Source: Lysinibacillus sphaericus OT4b.31
Lineage (GTDB): Bacteria > Bacillota > Bacilli > Bacillales_A > Planococcaceae
Length of the DNA: 64,000 nucleotides
Direction of reading: 5' to 3'
Assembly (NCBI RefSeq): GCF_000392615.1
Contig: NZ_KB933398.1
Location: 3,563,462-3,627,461, forward strand
Below, piece after piece: positions 17,928 through 28,200 of the stretch. How positions within the stretch are numbered: the first letter of the stretch is position 1; the number at the start of each line of letters is the position of its first letter. The notes under the pieces are model-generated. The model was not told where the DNA came from. It made no database searches and worked only from the letters and a program-made list of their open reading frames with translations. A program made the translations under genes and the position numbers.

Positions 17928-19106
17928 TTAATCTATTATCAAATTATCTCTTTTTAACGGACGATCATACAAGAGGCATGGAATAATGGCAATTAAAACA
18001 ATGAAGACTAATATTGATACGAGTGCAATCATGCCGAACTGATCAACCATAATGCCACCGAATAAAGGTCCAATCATACGACCGCCAGTTGCTGCACTAT
18101 TCATAATTCCCTGATAGAAGCCTTGTCGCCCTTTTGGTGCAAGCTGGTTAGCAATAGTCGGTAAGGCTGGTGTATAGAACATTTCACCGAATGTTAATAC
18201 AACCATTGCCGCAGCAAACATTTTAAAGTCACTGGCAAATGCAATAATTCCAAAAGAAATTGCGATAAGGATAACCCCAAATACTAGTTGTGTTTTTAAC
18301 TTATCTTCCCAACGTTTTACCAGTGGCGCGATTAAAGGTTGCCCAATAACAATTAGTAAGCCATTAATTGTCCAAAGTAAACTATATTGCTTTAAACCAA
18401 GACCTAGATCCTGTGTATATGAAGAAATCGTCGCACTCCATTGAGAGTAGGCAAGCCAACATAACACGGATGATGAACTAAGTATTAATAATGCGTAGAA
18501 TGGTGCTTTATTTGTTATTCGCTTACTTTCACTCACTACATTTTTAGGAGCAATGCTTCTCGCATCTAACCCTTTAAAAGTTACTAATGCTATAAAGAAG
18601 AACAAAATATACATCCCTAAATTCACCATAAACACATAGTCAAATCTATAATCAGCGACAATACCTGCGAGGGCAGGACCTACTGCCACACCTAAATTTT
18701 GTGCTAAGTAGATTGAATTAAACGCCTTACGACCTCCCTCGGGCCAAGCCGCTCCTGCTAATGCGAACATCCCCGGAAATACAATACCACCGCTAAAACC
18801 AAGAATCGTTAAGAACCACACATAATGCGGCCATCCATGCCAAATGGTTAGACCAATTAGGGAAATAATCGTCAACACAATGCCTAACATAATTGACTTA
18901 TAGCCACCTATTCTATCAAATAAGTAACCGCCTAGTAGATTGCCTAACACACCAGCAGCTGAATTCAACATCAAAACAAAGCCAGCCATGGCAAGAGACT
19001 TTCCTAAATAATCATGCATATATATGGCATTTAAAGGCCATAAAAAAGAGTTGCCCGTTGTGTTCACAAGCATCCCGATAATTAAAAACCAAACCCTTTT
19101 TGGCAT
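17928..19106 (-). CDS. MFS multidrug-type transporter
   Basis: 392 residues with twelve hydrophobic segments and the MFS loop motif GGYLFDRIGGYKSIM near residues 60-75. GPALAGIVADYRF and GRMIGPLFGGIMVDQFG mark the later helices. It belongs to the DHA1 drug-efflux-like group of Bacillaceae (YttB-like), and probably exports a small molecule with protons. GGAGG precedes the ATG. It stands alone, with a terminator behind it. The substrate is unknown. Confidence 0.85.
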   Translation of the reverse strand: MPKRVWFLIIGMLVNTTGNSFLWPLNAIYMHDYLGKSLAMAGFVLMLNSAAGVLGNLLGGYLFDRIGGYKSIMLGIVLTIISLIGLTIWHGWPHYVWFLTILGFSGGIVFPGMFALAGAAWPEGGRKAFNSIYLAQNLGVAVGPALAGIVADYRFDYVFMVNLGMYILFFFIALVTFKGLDARSIAPKNVVSESKRITNKAPFYALLILSSSSVLCWLAYSQWSATISSYTQDLGLGLKQYSLLWTINGLLIVIGQPLIAPLVKRWEDKLKTQLVFGVILIAISFGIIAFASDFKMFAAAMVVLTFGEMFYTPALPTIANQLAPKGRQGFYQGIMNSAATGGRMIGPLFGGIMVDQFGMIALVSILVFIVLIAIIPCLLYDRPLKRDNLIID

Positions 19107-19331
19107 ATCATGACCTCCATTATTTCGCTACTCTAAATAGTTAGTTTATGCTGAAAAATGAAATTGTACAAGGAAAATAAATTTACCTCGCCTTCATAAA
19201 GTGAAACTTCATCATTGGGGGTTTGCTTCATTTTAAAACAGTCTTAGCAACCGTTAGTACGGGATACAATCATTACTTCATGACGGAAACGTGCACACGT
19301 GATAAAATATACTGTTAGAGGAGTGAAATAC

Positions 19332-20288
19332 ATGACAGAAACAAACTTTCCTTTTCCTTCTGAGGGGAAAAGATACTATACATGGAATCGCTATTTACGT
19401 GATCAGTTTGGCCACAAAGTTTTTAAAGTAGCGCTTGATGCAGGTTTTGACTGTCCAAACCGTGACGGCACAGTAGCATTTGGTGGCTGTACATTTTGTA
19501 GTGCTGCAGGTTCAGGTGACTTTGCAGGAAACAAAGTGGATCCAATCGATGTACAATTTGCTGAAATTCGAGACAAAATGCATCAAAAATGGAAGGATGG
19601 TCAGTACATGGCTTACTTCCAAGCCTACACAAATACCCATGCCCCCCTTCCTGTATTAAAAGAGAAATTTGAAGCTGCATTAGCACAAGAAGGCGTAGTT
19701 GGGCTATCGATTGCGACACGCCCAGACTGCCTGCCAGATGATGTGGTTGAATATTTAGCAGAGCTAAACGAACGTACGTATTTATGGATTGAACTTGGCC
19801 TTCAAACTGTGCACGAAAAAACAGCAAACCTTATTAACCGCGCCCATGATTATGCCACATATGTAGAGGGTGTAGAAAAGCTTCGTAAATATGGTATTCG
19901 TGTTTGCTCCCATATTATTAACGGACTTCCTCTTGAGGACTATGACATGATGATGGAGACCGCTCGTGAAGTGGCAAAGCTCGATGTCCAAGGCATTAAA
20001 ATTCATTTACTGCATTTATTAAAGGGTACGCCGATGGTGAAACAATATGAAAAAGGAATGCTAGAATTTTTAGATCAGGATGTTTATACGAAGCTAGTAG
20101 CAGATCAGTTAGAACTTTTGCCACCAAACATGGTGATACATCGCATAACAGGTGATGGACCGATTGATTTAATGATTGGACCAATGTGGAGTGTTAATAA
20201 ATGGGAAGTATTAAATGGCATTGATGCAGAGCTAGAGAGACGTGGAAGCTGGCAAGGAAAGTTTTTTAAGGCTGAGGTTACAAAATGA
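19332..20288 (+). CDS. mnmL: Radical SAM protein MnmL (YtqA family)
   Basis: TIGR01212/YhcC-type radical SAM protein, 318 residues from the ATG at 19332 (GAGGAG upstream; the in-frame ATG at 19299 has no site). The iron-sulfur cysteines are in FDCPNRDGTVAFGGCTFC near residues 40-57, a variant of the usual CxxxCxxC. In B. subtilis the homologue YtqA acts with YtqB in making 5-methylaminomethyl-2-thiouridine at tRNA position 34, hence MnmL. The next gene overlaps by four bases (ATGA) and is the YtqB homologue, which supports this reading. The biochemical step is from the family literature, not visible here. Confidence 0.88.
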   Translation: MTETNFPFPSEGKRYYTWNRYLRDQFGHKVFKVALDAGFDCPNRDGTVAFGGCTFCSAAGSGDFAGNKVDPIDVQFAEIRDKMHQKWKDGQYMAYFQAYTNTHAPLPVLKEKFEAALAQEGVVGLSIATRPDCLPDDVVEYLAELNERTYLWIELGLQTVHEKTANLINRAHDYATYVEGVEKLRKYGIRVCSHIINGLPLEDYDMMMETAREVAKLDVQGIKIHLLHLLKGTPMVKQYEKGMLEFLDQDVYTKLVADQLELLPPNMVIHRITGDGPIDLMIGPMWSVNKWEVLNGIDAELERRGSWQGKFFKAEVTK

Positions 20289-20863
20289 AGCTACAACGTG
20301 TTTTACAATATGCCCAGCAGCTATTAACAGAAGCTATTGAAGATGGTGATACTGTTGTGGACGCAACTGCTGGTAACGGACATGATACTTTATTTTTAGC
20401 GCAACTCGTAGGTGATGACGGACAAGTATTTGCCTTTGATGTGCAAAAAAGCGCTGTCGATGCAACACTCCATCGGCTTCTAGACAATGCGTTAGAACAC
20501 CGCGCCCTTGTTTTACACACTGGACATGAACACGTAGCAAAACATGTTCAAAAACCAGTTGCCGCCGCTATTTTTAATCTTGGCTATTTACCTGGCAGTG
20601 ATCACGACATCATTACAAAACCTAATACAACAATCTTAGCGCTTACAGATTTACTTCAACTACTTAAAATTGGCGGTCTTATCGTCCTTGTCGTTTACCA
20701 TGGTCATCCTGGTGGCAAGGAAGAACGCAATGCCGTTATGGATTACGTCAGTCATTTACCGCAAAAATATGTACATGTGTTAAAATACGAATTTCTAAAC
20801 CAACAAAATGATCCACCCTTTATCATTGCAATAGAAAAAATGAAAGAGCTACCTGCCGAATAA
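20285..20863 (+). CDS. mnmM: tRNA 5-aminomethyl-2-thiouridine methyltransferase MnmM (YtqB)
   Basis: Class I SAM-dependent methyltransferase, 192 residues. Motif I is VVDATAGNGHDTLFLAQLV (residues about 25-43), followed by an acidic residue in FAFDVQ. The segment AAIFNLGYLPGSDH is the NLGYLPG signature of the YtqB group, older annotation 'rRNA methylase'. In B. subtilis and Staphylococcus it methylates nm5s2U34 of tRNA to mnm5s2U. It overlaps mnmL by four bases and ends in a strong terminator. Confidence 0.88.
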   Translation: MKLQRVLQYAQQLLTEAIEDGDTVVDATAGNGHDTLFLAQLVGDDGQVFAFDVQKSAVDATLHRLLDNALEHRALVLHTGHEHVAKHVQKPVAAAIFNLGYLPGSDHDIITKPNTTILALTDLLQLLKIGGLIVLVVYHGHPGGKEERNAVMDYVSHLPQKYVHVLKYEFLNQQNDPPFIIAIEKMKELPAE

Positions 20864-20878
20864 AAAACATACTAACAT

Positions 20879-20921
20879 TAGTAGTACAAACCAAGGCCAT
20901 GGTTTGTGCTACTATTTTTTT
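20879..20921 (+). terminator. Terminator of mnmL-mnmM
   Basis: TAGTAGTACAAACCA pairs with TGGTTTGTGCTACTA (one mismatch) and is followed by a run of T. It is a textbook intrinsic terminator 15 bases after the stop. Confidence 0.9.
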
Positions 20922-20934
20922 ATAGTAGAAGTGA

Positions 20935-21352
20935 AGAAAAGCCGACCAGCCTCTGGGACCATTTATGAGTCCGTATATAAAACCGGCTAACTTCATGCCC
21001 TTATATGAATCAGTTTAGTATGTTGGGTCCAAGAGATCGTGTATAAGAAAGTGGAATCGATAAGGTACTGTGAAGGCTTCTATGATTGGTCATGATTTAC
21101 CGTCATCGCAAAGTTGACGTGGAGCCGGTTTTCGGATTCTTGAAAGCTAATTAAGGTTTCACACGATTTTCTGTCCGTGGAAAATCGAAAGTTGAGAACG
21201 AAATCGGCCTTGCATTAATGGCCGTAAATATAAGAAAATATGCGGTACGAGGATAATCCTCCACTACATATTGTCAAAATCAAACGCAAAAATCGAGATT
21301 GCTTCATGCAATCTCGATTTTTTACGTGACTGAAACTATTTATGTCCCAGCC
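20935..21352 (+). pseudogene. Decayed IS1182-type transposase, C-terminal remnant
   Basis: In one frame (21104-21256) the sequence encodes HRKVDVEPVFGFLKAN, stop, then GFTRFSVRGKSKVENEIGLA and LMAVNIRKYA. This is the conserved C-terminal end of DDE transposases of the IS1182 type, with an in-frame TAA where a leucine codon is expected. Upstream bases to 20935 are too decayed to align. A hairpin (AAAAATCGAGATTGC with GCAATCTCGATTTTT, about 21282-21318) follows and may be the element's own terminator. The outer end is probably near TGTCCCAGCCTC at 21343-21354. Confidence 0.75.
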
Positions 21353-21361
21353 TCGTTTTTA

Positions 21362-22870
21362 TTATTTATTTTTACGTTTTTCATTGTAGTCTATCCAGAA
21401 ATCTGCACCTTTTATACCTAGTTTACGAGGATCGAAGACAGGGTCTTTTCCTTCTTTTTTCTGTTTCTCATAATCTTTTAATGCGACAATAGCAGGTTTC
21501 ATAATGATTAAAATGGCAATAACGTTAACCCACACCATTAAACCTAAACCAACATCCCCCATAGCCCACGCAAGATCGGATGTACGAACAGTACCATAGA
21601 AAGCTGCTACTAAAATCGCAAGTTTAGCTAACCAAATAAAAATCTTTTCAGTTTTCCCCTTGAATAAGTAGGCCACATTTGTTTCTGCAATATAGTAATA
21701 AGCCATAATTGTCGTAAATGCAAAGAAGAATAAAGCAATCGCTACGAACGGTGCTCCAAAACCTGGTAGTGAGGATTCAACCGCGTATTGTGTATATGCA
21801 GCACCTTCTTTAATACTTTTCGCAAACGTCATTTGTTCTTCTCCAGATAGACCATTTTGATTGAATTCACCAATATGAATATACGGATCAGTACCTTCAG
21901 CAGCCTTTTCATCTTGTACATTATACATACCAGTAAATAAAATCATAAATGCAGTAGCCGAACAAATTAGTAATGTATCAATGTACACAGAAGCCGCTTG
22001 CACGATACCTTGTTTAGCAGGGTGTGAAACTTCTGCTGCAGCTGCTGGATGCGCTCCAGTCCCCTGACCAGCTTCATTTGAATAAATACCACGTTTAACG
22101 CCCCAAGCAATAGCTGAGCCAATAATTCCACCAAAGACTTCCTGAGCACCAAAAGCACTTGAGAAAATTAATGCAAATACAGTAGGCACTTCTGAAATAT
22201 TCATAACAATAATGATGATGGCCATAATAATATAAGCTAACGCCATAAATGGTACTATTACTTGCGCAGCATTTGCAATCGATTTAACACCACCGATAAT
22301 AATTGCACCTAATAACACAACGATAATAAGTCCAGTAATCCATGTTTCTATGCCAAATGCGTTTTCAACAGCACCAGCAATCGCATTTGATTGCACACCT
22401 GGCATTAATATTAACATTGCGATTAATGCAGCAATCGCAAAAATAATGGCAAACCATTTTTGGCCCATTCCTTTTTCAATATAAAAGGCTGGCCCTCCAC
22501 GATATTCCGTTTCTTTCTCTTCTTTATAAATCTGAGCCAATGTCGACTCAACATATGCAGTGGCAGCACCGATGAAAGCAATTGCCCACATCCAAAATAC
22601 TGCTCCAGGTCCCCCCATCCCGATTGCCGTAGCAGTACCGGCAATATTACCTGTACCTACACGACCTGATAATGCAATTGACATTGCCTGGAAAGATGAT
22701 ATCCCTTTATCAGACTTTTCTCCTTTAAACATTAAGACAAACATATCTTTAATGTGACGAACTTGTAGGAACCGCGTAATAATTGAGAAAAATAGTCCGA
22801 TTAACAAAATACCATAAATAAACCATGGTCCCCATAGAATATCATTGAGTTTTCCAACAATTGCTTCCAT
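21362..22870 (-). CDS. Amino acid (alanine/glycine):cation symporter, AGCS family
   Basis: 502 residues with about ten to eleven membrane segments. AGCS motifs visible include SSFQAMSIALSGRVGTGNIAGTATAIGMGGPGA-type sequence near residues 60-90 and RGIYSNEAGQGTGAHPAAAA near 265. It takes up alanine or glycine with sodium (or proton). A GGGGGG site precedes the ATG. It has no operon partners; downstream lies the IS remnant hairpin that may serve as terminator. The loop around residues 320-360 is somewhat long. Which amino acid it carries is not decidable here. Confidence 0.9.
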   Translation of the reverse strand: MEAIVGKLNDILWGPWFIYGILLIGLFFSIITRFLQVRHIKDMFVLMFKGEKSDKGISSFQAMSIALSGRVGTGNIAGTATAIGMGGPGAVFWMWAIAFIGAATAYVESTLAQIYKEEKETEYRGGPAFYIEKGMGQKWFAIIFAIAALIAMLILMPGVQSNAIAGAVENAFGIETWITGLIIVVLLGAIIIGGVKSIANAAQVIVPFMALAYIIMAIIIIVMNISEVPTVFALIFSSAFGAQEVFGGIIGSAIAWGVKRGIYSNEAGQGTGAHPAAAAEVSHPAKQGIVQAASVYIDTLLICSATAFMILFTGMYNVQDEKAAEGTDPYIHIGEFNQNGLSGEEQMTFAKSIKEGAAYTQYAVESSLPGFGAPFVAIALFFFAFTTIMAYYYIAETNVAYLFKGKTEKIFIWLAKLAILVAAFYGTVRTSDLAWAMGDVGLGLMVWVNVIAILIIMKPAIVALKDYEKQKKEGKDPVFDPRKLGIKGADFWIDYNEKRKNK

Positions 22871-22998
22871 TAAATCCCCCCAAATTTTGAATGTCCTTTC
22901 ATTTAGACATTATAGTATTACACTTTTCAGAAAATTACAACATTATATTCAAGTAACTATAGTCTAAAGAACCATTACTCTTTTTAGAGGGAACTCAT

Positions 22999-23805
22999 CT
23001 ATTCAATTATATAACCAATTCTACGAAGAGCATTATTAACAAAATCGCGTATATAGACAAATATCTCTTCACGTTCTACCTCGTGAAATAAATTATGATA
23101 GCATTTGTCCCATTCTTTAAATTGAAATTCGGTGAATTCCTGCTGATGTAACCAGTTACGCGTCTGTCTCGTTTCAGTAATGCCATCCTTTTCTCCAGTC
23201 ATTATAAGCATGGGCATATTCGGAAATTCCGCCTTAGACATCATGACCAAATTACGCATCATTTGTTGTAGCTCACGATACCATTTAACCGATACGACTG
23301 ATTTAAACGGAAAATCATCTTTCATCTCATTTCTACCTTCAACATTACGGGTCAATTTATCAAATGTAATATCGTGTGTCATTTTGACATTTGCCGTTAA
23401 AGCACTTAGACTTGTTAAAGCATTTGGCAGTTTTCCAGGCAATAGCTTCAAATTCAGCCATGGTGAAGTTAAAATAATGCCTGCGCATTCGTATTTTCTT
23501 TTGTACATTGTATGTAATACTAATGTCGCACCTAATCCATGCCCTATTAAAAATACTGGTAAATTATATGAAAAAGCATTTTCAATTACATTTCTTGTAT
23601 ATTTATTATATTCTTTAAAGTCTTCATCATGGACTCGTGATTGCTTTGATTTTGTTCCATGATTTGGTAAATCCCCCATGACTACGTGGAAGCCTTCCAT
23701 TCTAAGTTTTTCAATAAGCCATGCATACCAGCGATGATTTTCATAAGCACCATGAAGAATAGCAATCACAGCTTTCGCATGTCCATCAGCTTCCCATTTC
23801 CACAT
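22999..23805 (-). CDS. YtpA-like alpha/beta hydrolase lacking the nucleophile serine
   Basis: 268 residues of the monoacylglycerol-lipase/lysophospholipase group (YtpA in B. subtilis, same neighbourhood). The oxyanion region AVIAILHGAYENHRWYAWL is present. The nucleophile elbow reads LIGHGLGATL where the family has GHSMGG, so the serine is a glycine (GGA codon). The acid (TGEKDGI) and the histidine (CYHNLFHE) are kept. This makes classical serine hydrolysis unlikely; it may be a pseudoenzyme, or another residue may serve. The frame is otherwise intact and GGAGG precedes the start. Confidence 0.8.
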   Translation of the reverse strand: MWKWEADGHAKAVIAILHGAYENHRWYAWLIEKLRMEGFHVVMGDLPNHGTKSKQSRVHDEDFKEYNKYTRNVIENAFSYNLPVFLIGHGLGATLVLHTMYKRKYECAGIILTSPWLNLKLLPGKLPNALTSLSALTANVKMTHDITFDKLTRNVEGRNEMKDDFPFKSVVSVKWYRELQQMMRNLVMMSKAEFPNMPMLIMTGEKDGITETRQTRNWLHQQEFTEFQFKEWDKCYHNLFHEVEREEIFVYIRDFVNNALRRIGYIIE

Positions 23806-23939
23806 TCACATAGTCCTCCTAAAAAATAGTTACACAATGATTATAACTAAGTATTTTGCACATTTTAATTTTATATTTCCAATAAGTTGCGTATTTGATA
23901 CGATAATATTACATCAAAGAAAGAAAAGAGGCGATTTCT

Positions 23940-24452
23940 ATGATCTATCCATTTAAAGATAAAACACCAATAATCGATCCATCTGTTTTTATTGCCGACT
24001 ATGCGACCATTACGGGCGACGTTACAATAGGTGCTGAAACGACAATTTGGTTTAATACTGTTATTCGAGGTGATGTATCTCCTACAATTATTGGTAAACG
24101 TGTAAGTATTCAAGACCTTTGTTGCTTACATCAAAGTCCAAAATATCCTTTGATTATCGAAGATGAAGTAACAGTTGGGCACCAAGTCACTTTACATAGC
24201 TGTACGATTCGAAAAAACGCCTTGATTGGGATGGGCTCAATTATTTTAGATGGAGCAGAAATCGGAGAGGGTGCTTTTATTGGTGCAGGTAGTCTTGTAC
24301 CTCCAGGTAAAGTCATTCCTCCTAATAGCTTAGCATTAGGACGTCCGGCAAAAGTTGTACGTGAATTAAACGCCGAAGATATAGAAGATATGGAACGCAT
24401 CGTGCGAGAATACGCAGAAAAAGGACAGTATTACAAATCCTTGCAAAAATGA
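23940..24452 (+). CDS. Gamma-type carbonic anhydrase family protein (YtoA)
   Basis: 170 residues of left-handed beta-helix hexapeptide repeats (TITGDVTIGAETTIWFNTVI, PLIIEDEVTVGHQVTLHSCT). The family's metal-binding histidines are seen as LHQSPKYP, VGHQVTLHSC; the arginine in VIRGDVSP is also conserved. It corresponds to B. subtilis YtoA, next to metK and ytpA there too. Many such homologues show weak or no carbonic anhydrase activity, so activity is uncertain. It is divergent from the YtpA-like gene. GAGG precedes the start. Confidence 0.88.
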   Translation: MIYPFKDKTPIIDPSVFIADYATITGDVTIGAETTIWFNTVIRGDVSPTIIGKRVSIQDLCCLHQSPKYPLIIEDEVTVGHQVTLHSCTIRKNALIGMGSIILDGAEIGEGAFIGAGSLVPPGKVIPPNSLALGRPAKVVRELNAEDIEDMERIVREYAEKGQYYKSLQK

Positions 24453-24463
24453 CTTCTAATGAA

Positions 24464-24504
24464 AAAGAAAGGGTCTAAGAATATTCTTAGTCCCCTTTCA
24501 TGTA
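24464..24504. terminator. Bidirectional terminator, ytoA-like/metK
   Basis: GAAAGGG-CTAAG and CTTAG-CCCTTTC arms form a near-perfect stem around AATATT, with a T-rich tail on the minus strand. It lies between two convergent genes. Confidence 0.7.
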
Positions 24505-24554
24505 ACGAAAGTGTATCTTTATGAAAACATAACTAGGCATTTTTGAAAAGCGAC

Positions 24555-25751
24555 TTATAGACTAGCTTTTTCTTTTAATGCGCCAGCCTTATCTGTGTTT
24601 TCCCAAGGCACGTTTAAATCTGTTCGACCAAAGTGACCGTAGGCTGCTGTTTGTTTGTAAATTGGGCGACGTAAGTCAAGCATTTTAATGATACCAGCTG
24701 GACGTAAATCAAATAACTCACGTACCCATTTAACGATTTCGCTTTCTTTTACTTTCCCCGTACCGAACGTGTCCACTGCGATGGATACTGGCTGTGCTAC
24801 ACCAATAGCATAGGCAAGCTGTACTTCAACACGCTCTGCTAAGCCGGCTGCAACAATATTTTTTGCAACGTAACGTGCAGCATATGCTGCTGAACGGTCC
24901 ACTTTTGTAGCGTCTTTACCAGAAAATGCGCCACCTCCATGTCGCGCGTAGCCACCGTATGTATCAACGATGATTTTACGACCAGTAAGACCTGCATCAC
25001 CTTTTGGTCCACCAATTACGAAGCGTCCTGTTGGGTTGATAAAATATTTTGTATTGGCATCTAGTAATTCACTTGGAACCACTGGCGCAATTACTAATGC
25101 TTTTAAATCAGCTTGAATTTGTTCAAGTGTCGCTTCTTCATCATGCTGCGTTGAAATAACAATGGTATCTACACGAACTGGAACATTATTTTCATCATAT
25201 TCAATCGTCACTTGTGTTTTACCATCAGGACGTAAATATGCTAGTTCACCTGATTTACGAACTTCTGTTAAACGACGAGACAATTTATGCGCTAAACTAA
25301 TAGGTAATGGCATAAGTTCAGGCGTTTCGTTACATGCGTAACCAAACATTAAGCCTTGGTCACCTGCTCCAATCGCTTCGATGTCTGCATCTGTCATAGA
25401 ACCTTCACGTGCTTCTAATGCTTGGTCAACACCTAACGCTATATCAGGTGACTGCTCACCAATTGCTACTAGAACAGCTAAGTTTTCAGCATCAAAACCA
25501 TATTTCCCACGTGTATAGCCGATCTCAGCGACTGTATCGCGGACAATACCTTTAATATCTACATAAGTAGAAGTAGTAATTTCTCCTGCTACTAGTACTA
25601 AGCCTGTTGTTACAGTTGTTTCACACGCTACACGTGCATTTGGATCTTCTGCTAAAATGGCATCTAAAATGGCATCCGAAATTTGATCACAAATTTTATC
25701 TGGATGTCCTTCTGTTACACTCTCTGATGTAAACAGTCGACGGTTTGTCAT
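24555..25751 (-). CDS. metK: S-adenosylmethionine synthetase
   Basis: 398 residues, full length, forming SAM from methionine and ATP. Signature sequences are [20 protein letters not shown] at the N-terminus, [12 protein letters not shown] near 120, [20 protein letters not shown] near 250 and [19 protein letters not shown] near 272. GGAGG lies upstream of the start. The gene is behind a SAM riboswitch, giving feedback control by its product. A single-gene unit. Confidence 0.97.
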   Translation of the reverse strand: MTNRRLFTSESVTEGHPDKICDQISDAILDAILAEDPNARVACETTVTTGLVLVAGEITTSTYVDIKGIVRDTVAEIGYTRGKYGFDAENLAVLVAIGEQSPDIALGVDQALEAREGSMTDADIEAIGAGDQGLMFGYACNETPELMPLPISLAHKLSRRLTEVRKSGELAYLRPDGKTQVTIEYDENNVPVRVDTIVISTQHDEEATLEQIQADLKALVIAPVVPSELLDANTKYFINPTGRFVIGGPKGDAGLTGRKIIVDTYGGYARHGGGAFSGKDATKVDRSAAYAARYVAKNIVAAGLAERVEVQLAYAIGVAQPVSIAVDTFGTGKVKESEIVKWVRELFDLRPAGIIKMLDLRRPIYKQTAAYGHFGRTDLNVPWENTDKAGALKEKASL

Positions 25752-25942
25752 TTGGTTTTCCTCCTATTACTCTTACAAATAGTATTTGCGAAATTAATAC
25801 GGTACTCATTACCCATGTCAAGTTCGCTCCTAAAGGATTGAACTCCAAGCCGTTGCTGCTTTTAACACGAGGATTTCGAAAGATCCGTCATTATAATAAG
25901 GAAAGAAGTGCACATACTTACCTTTATATTCATTTTTATCAA

Positions 25943-26129
25943 TAAAAAAATCCTTTTCTCACGTGTACTTTACATGAGGAAAGGAATAATGACTTCGTAA
26001 CCTTTCACTCTTATCGTTCAAGGGCTGTCCCCTTGCATCAGGTTGGCACCAACGCATGTCGTGAAATCGTTCATGCAGGTTGCCGGGTTTCACAGGGCCT
26101 GACCCTCCACCAGCTCGGGATAAGAGTAT
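25943..26129 (-). promoter_or_regulatory. SAM-I riboswitch (S-box) upstream of metK
   Basis: On the minus strand the leader begins ACTCTTATCCCGAGCTGGTG, continues GAGGGTCAGGCCCTGTGAA, then CCCGGCAACCTGCA, and closes P1 with GATAAGAGT. These are the conserved S-box core elements. The terminator (CTTTCCTCATGT with ACACGTGAGAAAAGG and a T-run, 25943-25985) follows. SAM binding should end transcription before metK. Confidence 0.96.
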
Positions 26130-26328
26130 CCGTTCAATTTCTCATCTTACGTAAAAGGTCAATCGTTGTCAATCGTTTTATGTCGTTTTATTGAAAAGTA
26201 ATAAAATCGCAAAAATAATTTCTGAATTAGTATAGATTATTTAAGCGAATGTGTTATACTATTTTTGAAATTAAGAAAAACTCCCTCAAACACAAGGGAA
26301 TACTATAAAAAAGGATGGTATTTAATCG

Positions 26329-27915
26329 ATGAATTCAGTAGAAATTTCAAACGAACTGAAGGAATTATTAAGCGGCGGGAACATTAACGTTCAACTTTCA
26401 GTACCACAATTAGTTGAAAAAGCTACATCTCGTGGTGAAGCAATGTTAACAGTAGATGGCGCAGTGCGTGCGGAAACTGGTAAATACACTGGTCGTTCAC
26501 CTAAAGATAAATATATGGTAGAAGAAGCAGATACACAAGATAAAATTGATTGGGGAAAAGTAAACCAACCCATTTCGTCTGAAGTATTTGACAACTTATA
26601 TGTAAAAGTAATCAAATATTTAAAAGAACGTGACGAATTATTCGTATTCAAAGGATTTGCTGGTGCTGACAAAGACTCTCAACTAGGCATCCAAGTAATT
26701 AATGAATACGCTTGGCACAATCTTTTCGGTCATCAATTATTTATCCGTCCAACAAAAGAAGAATTAGCTTCTCATGTTGCTGACTTCACAGTTATTTCAG
26801 CTCCTAACTTCAAAGCAGATCCTGCAGTCGATGGTACAGCTTCTGAAACTTTCATCATAGTCTCTCTAGAAAAGAAAATCATCCTTATCGGTGGTACTGA
26901 GTATGCTGGAGAAATGAAAAAATCTATTTTCGGTATTATGAACTACTTATTACCAGAACAAGGTATCCTGTCAATGCACTGTTCAGCAAACGTTGGTGAA
27001 GCTGGCGATGTAGCATTATTCTTTGGCTTATCTGGCACTGGTAAAACAACATTATCAGCTGATGCTGACCGCAAATTAATCGGTGACGATGAACATGGTT
27101 GGTCTGATAACGGCGTATTCAACATCGAAGGCGGTTGCTATGCAAAAACAATCAACCTTTCTGCTGAAAAAGAGCCAGAAATCTACAATGCAATTCGCTT
27201 CGGCTCCGTTTTAGAAAACGTAGCAGTTGATCCTGAGACTCGCGTATGTAATTATGATGACGGTTCTTTAACAGAAAATACTCGTGTTGCTTATCCAATC
27301 CAATACATCGAAAATATTGTTGATCCGTCTGTTGCAGGTCATCCAAAAACAATCGTCTTCTTAACAGCTGATGCATTTGGAGTATTACCTCCAATCAGTA
27401 AATTAACAAAAGAACAAGCAATGTATCACTTCCTAAGCGGTTTCACTTCAAAACTTGCTGGTACAGAACGTGGTGTAACAGAGCCAGAACCAGTATTCTC
27501 TACATGTTTTGGGTCTCCATTCCTACCACTTCCAGCAACTGTTTACGCTGAAATGCTAGGTCAAAAAATCGATGAGCACGGTGCACAAGTATTCTTAGTA
27601 AATACTGGTTGGACTGGTGGCGAATACGGTACTGGTAGTCGTATGAAGCTTTCTTACACTCGTACAATGGTACGTGCTGCAATCGATGGAAAATTAAACA
27701 ACGTAGAAACAATTCAAGACGCTGTATTCGGCTTACACATTCCAACAGCTGTTGAAGGTGTACCAACAGAAGTGCTTAACCCACGTGATGCTTGGGCTGA
27801 TAAAGCGGCTTATGATAAAAAAGCTACTGAACTTGCTGGTCTATTCAATGACAACTTCAAGAAATTTTCAAACGTATCTGAAGCCATCACAAAACTTGGT
27901 GGCCCATTAAAATAA
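26329..27915 (+). CDS. pckA: Phosphoenolpyruvate carboxykinase (ATP)
   Basis: 528 residues. It converts oxaloacetate and ATP to phosphoenolpyruvate, the first step of gluconeogenesis. The P-loop is [11 protein letters not shown] (near residue 235), with the metal/kinase motif LIGDDEHGW right after. [11 protein letters not shown] near 50 is the substrate-binding segment. It is divergent from metK, as in B. subtilis. The ribosome site is modest (AAGGATGG). A terminator-type hairpin starts ten bases after the stop. The upstream half of 25752-26328 is taken by the metK riboswitch; the rest should hold the pckA promoter. Confidence 0.97.
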   Translation: MNSVEISNELKELLSGGNINVQLSVPQLVEKATSRGEAMLTVDGAVRAETGKYTGRSPKDKYMVEEADTQDKIDWGKVNQPISSEVFDNLYVKVIKYLKERDELFVFKGFAGADKDSQLGIQVINEYAWHNLFGHQLFIRPTKEELASHVADFTVISAPNFKADPAVDGTASETFIIVSLEKKIILIGGTEYAGEMKKSIFGIMNYLLPEQGILSMHCSANVGEAGDVALFFGLSGTGKTTLSADADRKLIGDDEHGWSDNGVFNIEGGCYAKTINLSAEKEPEIYNAIRFGSVLENVAVDPETRVCNYDDGSLTENTRVAYPIQYIENIVDPSVAGHPKTIVFLTADAFGVLPPISKLTKEQAMYHFLSGFTSKLAGTERGVTEPEPVFSTCFGSPFLPLPATVYAEMLGQKIDEHGAQVFLVNTGWTGGEYGTGSRMKLSYTRTMVRAAIDGKLNNVETIQDAVFGLHIPTAVEGVPTEVLNPRDAWADKAAYDKKATELAGLFNDNFKKFSNVSEAITKLGGPLK

Positions 27916-27924
27916 GCTAAACGC

Positions 27925-27968
27925 CAAAAGGTTTCGGAAATGCTGGTCATTCCTGAAACCTTTTGATA
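27925..27968 (+). terminator. Terminator after pckA
   Basis: CAAAAGGTTTC-GGA and TCC-TGAAACCTTTTG form a long stem with a loop of about 12 nt. It closely resembles the hairpin at 58825, which also lies just 3' of an IS1182 remnant, so it may belong to the element. Confidence 0.75.
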
Positions 27969-27979
27969 TTTTCTGTGAT

Positions 27980-28170
27980 TTTCATTCAAATGGCGTGTAC
28001 GTTTGTAAAGTCAGTGTCTCTTACGAGCACTGCATACACTGTTGCGTTTCTCGCCATGTCCAAGTAGCGAGTTTCTTCAAAATCATGGCAGCAAAAGATA
28101 AGAATGGTCACTTGATCAATCGTAATAATTCCAAATTGATTGGGTTCATTCTGTAAGTTTTTAGACATCA
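27980..28170 (-). pseudogene. IS1182-type transposase remnant with internal deletion
   Basis: Minus strand. The ATG at 28168 opens MSKNLQNEPNQFGIITIDQV, an N-terminus of the IS1182 transposase type. Then, in another frame, LSFAAMILKKLATWTWRETQ appears (about 28105-28040), the usual C-terminal end. Everything between is deleted. The same two blocks in the same order occur at 47740-47941. The 3' outer end is near AATGAAAATCACAGA (27980-27995). Confidence 0.75.
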
Positions 28171-28200
28171 TAGCACAACAATCCTTAATTCCGCAAAGAG

